Below, piece after piece: positions 57,504 through 64,000 of a DNA stretch of 64,000 bases. A program made the translations under genes and the position numbers. The notes below the pieces were generated by a model. It searched no databases and was not told where the DNA came from. It saw only the letters and a list, made by a program, of their open reading frames with translations. The stretch spans positions 186,001 through 250,000 of the forward strand of contig NZ_JAVHZV010000002.1 of the NCBI RefSeq assembly GCF_031119625.1, written 5' to 3'. This DNA is from Pseudomonas sp. G34. GTDB lineage: Bacteria; Pseudomonadota; Gammaproteobacteria; Pseudomonadales; Pseudomonadaceae. The first letter of the stretch is position 1. Each line of letters opens with the position of its first letter.

Positions 57504-59357
57504 TCAGCCCGTGGCCGGCTCGAACACCGCGTAGCCCGAACGCCCGGCGGCCTTGGCCTGATAAAGCGCCTGGTCGGCCGCCTTGTAGAGGTCGGCGAAC
57601 TGTTCGGCATGCCGCGGATAGAAGGCGGCGCCAATGCTGATGCTGACGTTCAGCGCGTGGCCGGCGTAGTCCACAGGGCGGGCCAGCTCGGCAAGCAGGC
57701 GTTCGGCGACATCCTCGGCGTAACGCTGCGCATCCTCCCCGCCAATCAATACCGCGAATTCATCGCCGCCCAGGCGCGCCACCGTGTCGCTGCCGCGCAC
57801 CTGTTCGCGCAGCCGCCGGCCGATCTGCTGGAGCAGCAGATCGCCGGCGTCGTGGCCATGCCGGTCGTTGATCGGTTTGAAATGATCCAGGTCGATCAGC
57901 AGCAGGGCGAGGTTCTCGTCGCTCTGCCGTGCGCTGCGCAAGGCGCGCTCGCAGCGTTCCACCAGGTGACGGCGGTTGGGCAGCTCGGTCAGGGCATCGT
58001 GGAAGGCGGCATGGCGCAATTCCAGCTCCTGTTGGGAGAGCTGCTGGTTGGCGCTTTTCAGTTCAGCGGTACGCCGATCCACGGCCAGTTGCAGTTCGTC
58101 GGCACTGGCCTGTACCTGGGCCAGGCGGGCACCTTTCTCCTCATCGGCGCGTTGCAGCGCCTCGGCACGCTGGTTCTTCAGCAACTGGATGCGGTAGGCG
58201 AGGGCGAACGAGAACAGGATCGACTCGACTGCCACGGCGACCGGAAACACGTAGCTGTTCCACGCCGCGGGCTGGATGACGCCCGTGGCGCGCAGCAGCA
58301 GCAGGTTGACGCTGGCCAGGATCATGCCGTACCCGCAGAAGTACAGGAACGCCGGAAAATAGCCCTGGCGCCAGCGTTTCAGCGAGGCCCACAGTGCAGT
58401 GGGAATGGTGGTGAGAGCCAGCAGCACGAAGATCCAGGCGCCGACGGCGCGCAGGCCGAACGCATCGGCGAGTACCGCCAGCAGATAGAGCGCACAGCTC
58501 AGGGTCAGCAGGTGGTGGGCCCAGGGGGTGTAGCGGCGCGTTTGCAGCAGCTTCTGGGTGAAGCGGCAGGCACCGAACCCCCACAGCGCCGGCACGCTGA
58601 TGCGATCGAGCCAGAAGGGCACCGCCGAGCCGGGCCATAGGTACTGGAAGCCGTGCCCGGTCATGCCGAGAATCATCAGCAGCGCGCCGGTCGTGGTGAC
58701 CACATACCAGAAGTAGGCACTGTCGCGCAGCGCCAGGAACAGGAACAGGTTGTACAGCAGCAGTGCGCTGATCACGCCGTAGATCAGGCCCAGCCAGAGG
58801 TTCTCGGTCGCCACCTGGGTTTTCAGGTCAGCCAGCTGCCACACCTTCAACGGAAAGGAATTGCCGGCCGGGTCATAGCTGCGCAGATAGAAGGTAAGCG
58901 GCTGCTCGCCAAGTGCAGGCAGGCGCAGCAGCATACGGCGGTGGGGGTGGTCACGGCCTTCGGCGAAGCTGACCACCTCTCCAGACTGGCGTTTCTGCCA
59001 GCCGCCCTGGCCATCGGGCAGGTACAGCTGCAGATCGAGCAGGGTGACCGAGGCGATTTCCAGCCACCATTGGCGTGGGGCATCCGCTGTGGCGCTGAGG
59101 GTTACCTTGATCCACCAGGGATTGGCGCTCTGGCCCACGCTGGCCTTGCCCTGGGCAGGCATGAAGCGCTGCTGCACGGCGGGGTCGCTCATCTGCTCGA
59201 TGCTCAGCTTTGCGCCGGGGTCCTCGAGCAGTTCCACGTGTTCATTGAGGCTCTGGCCGCTGCTGTGCGAGGTCAAGGCGAGGGGGTCGGCATGCGCCGT
59301 CAGGCTCAGGGCGGCCAGCAGCAGAATCTGCGACAGGAAGGTGGCTAGGCGCTGCAA
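57504..59357 (-). CDS. 7TMR-DISM diguanylate cyclase
   Basis: A 617-residue inner-membrane protein. A signal peptide (to about ALSLTAHA) and a periplasmic DISMED2 carbohydrate-binding-like domain (~30-165) precede seven helices (~175-385), a short coiled coil and a GGDEF domain (~445-610) with intact RLGGDEFAVLIGG. It should make c-di-GMP. I put the start at the TTG at 59357, with CAGGAG 9 bases upstream, which leaves a clean signal peptide. The open frame can reach a TTG at 59402. It matches the PA4929 position. It converges on dnaB with 4 bases between. Confidence 0.9.
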   Translation of the reverse strand: MQRLATFLSQILLLAALSLTAHADPLALTSHSSGQSLNEHVELLEDPGAKLSIEQMSDPAVQQRFMPAQGKASVGQSANPWWIKVTLSATADAPRQWWLEIASVTLLDLQLYLPDGQGGWQKRQSGEVVSFAEGRDHPHRRMLLRLPALGEQPLTFYLRSYDPAGNSFPLKVWQLADLKTQVATENLWLGLIYGVISALLLYNLFLFLALRDSAYFWYVVTTTGALLMILGMTGHGFQYLWPGSAVPFWLDRISVPALWGFGACRFTQKLLQTRRYTPWAHHLLTLSCALYLLAVLADAFGLRAVGAWIFVLLALTTIPTALWASLKRWRQGYFPAFLYFCGYGMILASVNLLLLRATGVIQPAAWNSYVFPVAVAVESILFSFALAYRIQLLKNQRAEALQRADEEKGARLAQVQASADELQLAVDRRTAELKSANQQLSQQELELRHAAFHDALTELPNRRHLVERCERALRSARQSDENLALLLIDLDHFKPINDRHGHDAGDLLLQQIGRRLREQVRGSDTVARLGGDEFAVLIGGEDAQRYAEDVAERLLAELARPVDYAGHALNVSISIGAAFYPRHAEQFADLYKAADQALYQAKAAGRSGYAVFEPATG

Positions 59358-59554
59358 GCGGGGGGCTCCTGAGGGCAGGCGGGTCTTGTTGTGTAAGCAC
59401 AAGAGTACACCTAACCGAGCAAATTTAGATGCTGGCCCAGCAGCCGGTGCCTGCTATCGGATGCTCGGTGCAACCTGGCGTAGCAGTCGGGTTTGGTTAA
59501 AATTTGTGCTATATTCCGCGCCCGTGAAATTCCTGATCAAAAACGGTTACCGCC

Positions 59555-61882
<2,328 letters not shown>

Positions 61883-61897
61883 CTGGCTGTTTCAAGG

Positions 61898-62018
61898 TGG
61901 GAGCAGATACTCGTAGGGTGGACGACGCTTGCCTGCGCGGCCCGATCCGCCCACCGCTGTGCAATCGTAATGGTGGACAAAAAGAGCGTTGTCCACCCCA
62001 CGGGGAAGTGTCTGCTCC
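61898..62018. repeat. Dispersed nested palindromic repeat
   Basis: Outer arms GGGAGCAGATAC (from 61898) and GTGTCTGCTCCC (to 62018) match with one mismatch. Inner arms CGTAGGGTGGACGACGCTT and AAGAGCGTTGTCCACCCCACG also pair with few mismatches. This is the GTAGGGTGGACAACGC-type repeat common in pseudomonads, lying between convergent genes. Confidence 0.75.
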
Positions 62019-62036
62019 CGGCACTTCGCGGCAGTT

Positions 62037-62762
62037 CTAGTCGGCGCTGAAGCGGCAGGTCAGGTAGCGATTGCTCGGCCCATAGCGCAGGATCGAAGCC
62101 AGTCGCTTGAGCAGGTACAGCGGATGGCTGCGGTAGTACGCCAGCACGGCATTGCCGACGCCTTCCGAGCGATGCTCGCGCGCGTCCTTTTTGCCTTTCT
62201 TGAACAGCCCGGAAAACTCCCAGCGCTGGATCTGCTCGTAGCGTTCCTTGGGCGTTAGCCCGTGGTGGCGGAACAGCGCGTAGAAGCTGCGCGGGCTGAA
62301 GTCGTGCAGGTGATGAGGGTTGCCATCCAGGGTCGGCGTGGTCGGCACCGAGGCGATGATGCGCCCGCCCTTTGTCAGCAGGCTGGCGTAGTTGGCCACC
62401 AGGCGCTGCGGGTTCGGCAGGTGTTCGATGGTTTCCAGGCTGACGATGCTGTCGAAGCCCTGGCTGTCGGCGAAGGTTTGCGCGTTCGCGCACAGGTAGC
62501 GCAGGTTGTCCCGCTGATAGTTGGCCTGGGCATAGGCGATCGCTTCGGGGTCGATGTCGATACCGGTGATCTGCTTGTCCGGGTTCTGCTCGGCCAGCAG
62601 CGCACTGCCGTAGCCGCAGCCACAGGCCATGTCGAGTACCCGCGGGCCATCCAGCAGGCGGCTGGCGAACCCATAGCGCTGCATATGCAGGTCGAGGGTT
62701 GCCTGGTCGGCCGCCAGCCGCTCGTCCATCTGCAATGGGTAGATGCGTTCGAGGCTGTGCAT
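62037..62762 (-). CDS. Class I SAM-dependent methyltransferase
   Basis: A 241-residue methyltransferase with motif I VLDMACGCGYGSALLA, ITGIDIDPEAIAYA and SLETIEHLPNPQRLV, similar to Methyltransf_11/23 proteins acting on small molecules, lipids or sugars. The C-terminal ~80 residues are basic (KKGKKDAREHRSEG) and may bind a membrane or substrate. The ATG at 62762 lies upstream of the repeat at 61898 and downstream of the yegD-like gene on the same strand (78-base gap). Substrate unknown. Confidence 0.85.
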   Translation of the reverse strand: MHSLERIYPLQMDERLAADQATLDLHMQRYGFASRLLDGPRVLDMACGCGYGSALLAEQNPDKQITGIDIDPEAIAYAQANYQRDNLRYLCANAQTFADSQGFDSIVSLETIEHLPNPQRLVANYASLLTKGGRIIASVPTTPTLDGNPHHLHDFSPRSFYALFRHHGLTPKERYEQIQRWEFSGLFKKGKKDAREHRSEGVGNAVLAYYRSHPLYLLKRLASILRYGPSNRYLTCRFSAD

Positions 62763-62840
62763 GGCGACCGTCCTTTCTCCGTGGGGATGGAAATATAAAC
62801 CATTCTACCTTCGCGGGTAGCCGCACGTGGCCGGCGTGTG

Positions 62841-64000
62841 TCAGCCGTAACGTTTCTTCGCCTCGATGGCCAGGCCGCTGCCGATGCTGCCGAAGGTATT
62901 GCCTTCCACGTGGCGGGCGTTGGGCAATAGCGCCGCCACGCTCTGGCGCAATGCCGGCACACCGCTGGAGCCGCCAGTGAAGAACACCGTATCGACCTGC
63001 TCCAGGCCCACGCCGGCGTCAGCGAGCAGCGCGGTGACGCTGTCGCGGATGCGTTCGAGCAGCGGTGCGATGCTGTCTTCGAACAAGGCACGGGTCAGTT
63101 CGGCGACCAAACCGGTCTCGATGCGCTGCAGGTCGATCGGCTGTTGCTGGTGCTCGGTCAGGGCGATCTTGCTGTTTTCCACCTGCATCGCCAGCCAGTG
63201 GCCGGCGCGTTGCTCGATCAGCTTGAACAGGCGGTCGATGCCGGTCGGGTCGATGATGTCGTAGCGCATGTTCTGCAGCGCCCGCTGCGACGCGGCGGCG
63301 TAGACCATGTTGATGGTGTGCCAGGTCGCCAGGTTGAGGTGCATGCTGGTGGGCATCGGCGCGTCGCTCTTCATCCGGCTGCCGTAGCCGAACAGCGGCA
63401 TCACGCCCTGCAGACTGAGCTGCTTGTCGAAGTCGGTGCCGCCGATGTGCACGCCGCCGGTGGCCAGAATGTCGTCCTGGCGCTCTGCCTGCTGGCGGCG
63501 CTCGGGGGCCAGGCGCACCAGCGAGAAGTCCGAGGTACCACCGCCGATATCGACGATCAGCACCAGCTCCTCGCGCTCGATGGTGGACTCGTAGTCGAAG
63601 GCCGCGGCGATCGGCTCGTACTGGAAGGACACGTCCTTGAAACCGAGCTTCTGCGCCACGGCGACCAAGGTGCTCTCGGCTTCCTGGTCGGCCAGCGGGT
63701 CGTCATCCACGAAGAACACCGGGCGGCCCAGCACCACGGCCTCGAACGGCCGTTCGGCCACCGCTTCGGCGCGTTTCTTCAGCTCGCCGATAAAGAAGCC
63801 GAGCAGGTCCTTGAAGGGCAGGGCGCTGCCCATCACCGCGGTTTCGCTCTTCAGCAGCTTGGAGCCCAGCAGGCTCTTGAGCGAGCGCATCAGGCGGCCT
63901 TCATAGCCTTCCAGGTACTCGTGCAGGGCCAGGCGGCCATAGACCGGGCGGCGCTCCTCGAGGTTGAAGAACACCACGGAGGGCAGGGTGATCTTGCCGT
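62841..64000 (-). CDS. yegD: YegD-type Hsp70-family protein, partial (5' end beyond window)
   Basis: At least 385 residues of an Hsp70-like actin-fold ATPase; the N-terminus lies past base 64000. The phosphate-2 loop VDIGGGTSDFSLVRL and the adenosine motif FFTGGSSGVPALRQSVAALL are intact, and YEPIAAAFDYE matches the Hsp70 PIAAAL-type hinge. The substrate-binding domain of DnaK is absent, and the C-terminus ends soon after the ATPase fold (GLAIEAKKRYG), as in YegD. Its role is unknown; it is presumed to be a chaperone-like ATPase. Confidence 0.92.
   Translation of the reverse strand, partial: GKITLPSVVFFNLEERRPVYGRLALHEYLEGYEGRLMRSLKSLLGSKLLKSETAVMGSALPFKDLLGFFIGELKKRAEAVAERPFEAVVLGRPVFFVDDDPLADQEAESTLVAVAQKLGFKDVSFQYEPIAAAFDYESTIEREELVLIVDIGGGTSDFSLVRLAPERRQQAERQDDILATGGVHIGGTDFDKQLSLQGVMPLFGYGSRMKSDAPMPTSMHLNLATWHTINMVYAAASQRALQNMRYDIIDPTGIDRLFKLIEQRAGHWLAMQVENSKIALTEHQQQPIDLQRIETGLVAELTRALFEDSIAPLLERIRDSVTALLADAGVGLEQVDTVFFTGGSSGVPALRQSVAALLPNARHVEGNTFGSIGSGLAIEAKKRYG

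Overview
The window is about 64 kb of high-GC chromosomal DNA from a Pseudomonas. From roughly 18.1 kb to the right end, the gene order follows the Pseudomonas aeruginosa PAO1 block from PA4961 down to about PA4928 as I recall it: ahpA-like, serB, fimX, a FimX-neighbour PilZ-like protein, psd, rhdA, an HDOD protein, motAB, rsgA, orn, queG, nnr, tsaE, amiB, mutL, miaA, hfq, hflX, hflK, hflC, hisZ, purA, mcp, two tRNA-Leu, rnr, rlmB, rpsF, rpsR, a DUF2232 protein, rplI, dnaB, a 7TMR-DISM GGDEF protein and ygiQ. Several intergenic repeats (33.5 kb, 61.9 kb, 21.1 kb) look like Pseudomonas dispersed palindromic repeats. No phage, transposase gene or CRISPR array was seen.

Region 1 (1-7.7 kb) holds the 3' part of kup, then an accessory catabolic cluster. 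It has a four-gene polar amino-acid-type ABC importer, a RidA deaminase, an IclR regulator, a PLP enzyme of the D-threonine aldolase/D-serine dehydratase fold and a 2-keto-3-deoxygluconate kinase. The combination is odd for an amino acid but fits import of D-glucosaminate, PLP-dependent ammonia loss to KDG, enamine clean-up by RidA and phosphorylation to KDPG for the Entner-Doudoroff pathway. This is the most interesting system in the window. A palindromic operator candidate lies just upstream of its first gene, and repeats flank or interrupt it.

Region 2 (7.9-12.4 kb) has a small methyltransferase on the minus strand, DNA polymerase II (polB), a DUF2442-like/DMP19 fusion and a hexapeptide acetyltransferase. 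Region 3 (12.4-18.1 kb) is a sulfonate-sulfur island: an AT-rich control region, the 1-Cys peroxiredoxin lsfA, and ssuE-ssuA-ssuD-ssuC-ssuB-ssuF, ending in a bidirectional terminator.

Region 4 (18.1-31 kb) carries serB with its AhpA-like neighbour, the twitching-motility regulator fimX and its PilZ-like partner, psd, rhdA, an HDOD protein and motAB, with a possible sigma-28 promoter before motA. Region 5 (31-46.4 kb) is housekeeping: ribosome assembly (rsgA), RNA turnover (orn), tRNA modification (queG, tsaE, miaA), metabolite repair (nnr), cell-wall hydrolysis (amiB), mismatch repair (mutL), hfq, hflX-hflK-hflC and hisZ. A membrane-anchored methyltransferase-like protein is lodged between rsgA and orn.

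Region 6 (46.5-64 kb) has purA, a chemoreceptor, a tandem tRNA-Leu(CAG) pair with a clear sigma-70 promoter, rnr-rlmB, the rpsF-rpsR-DUF2232-rplI ribosomal operon with its own promoter and terminator, dnaB, a membrane diguanylate cyclase, ygiQ, a SAM methyltransferase and the C-terminal part of a YegD-type Hsp70 that runs off the right end.
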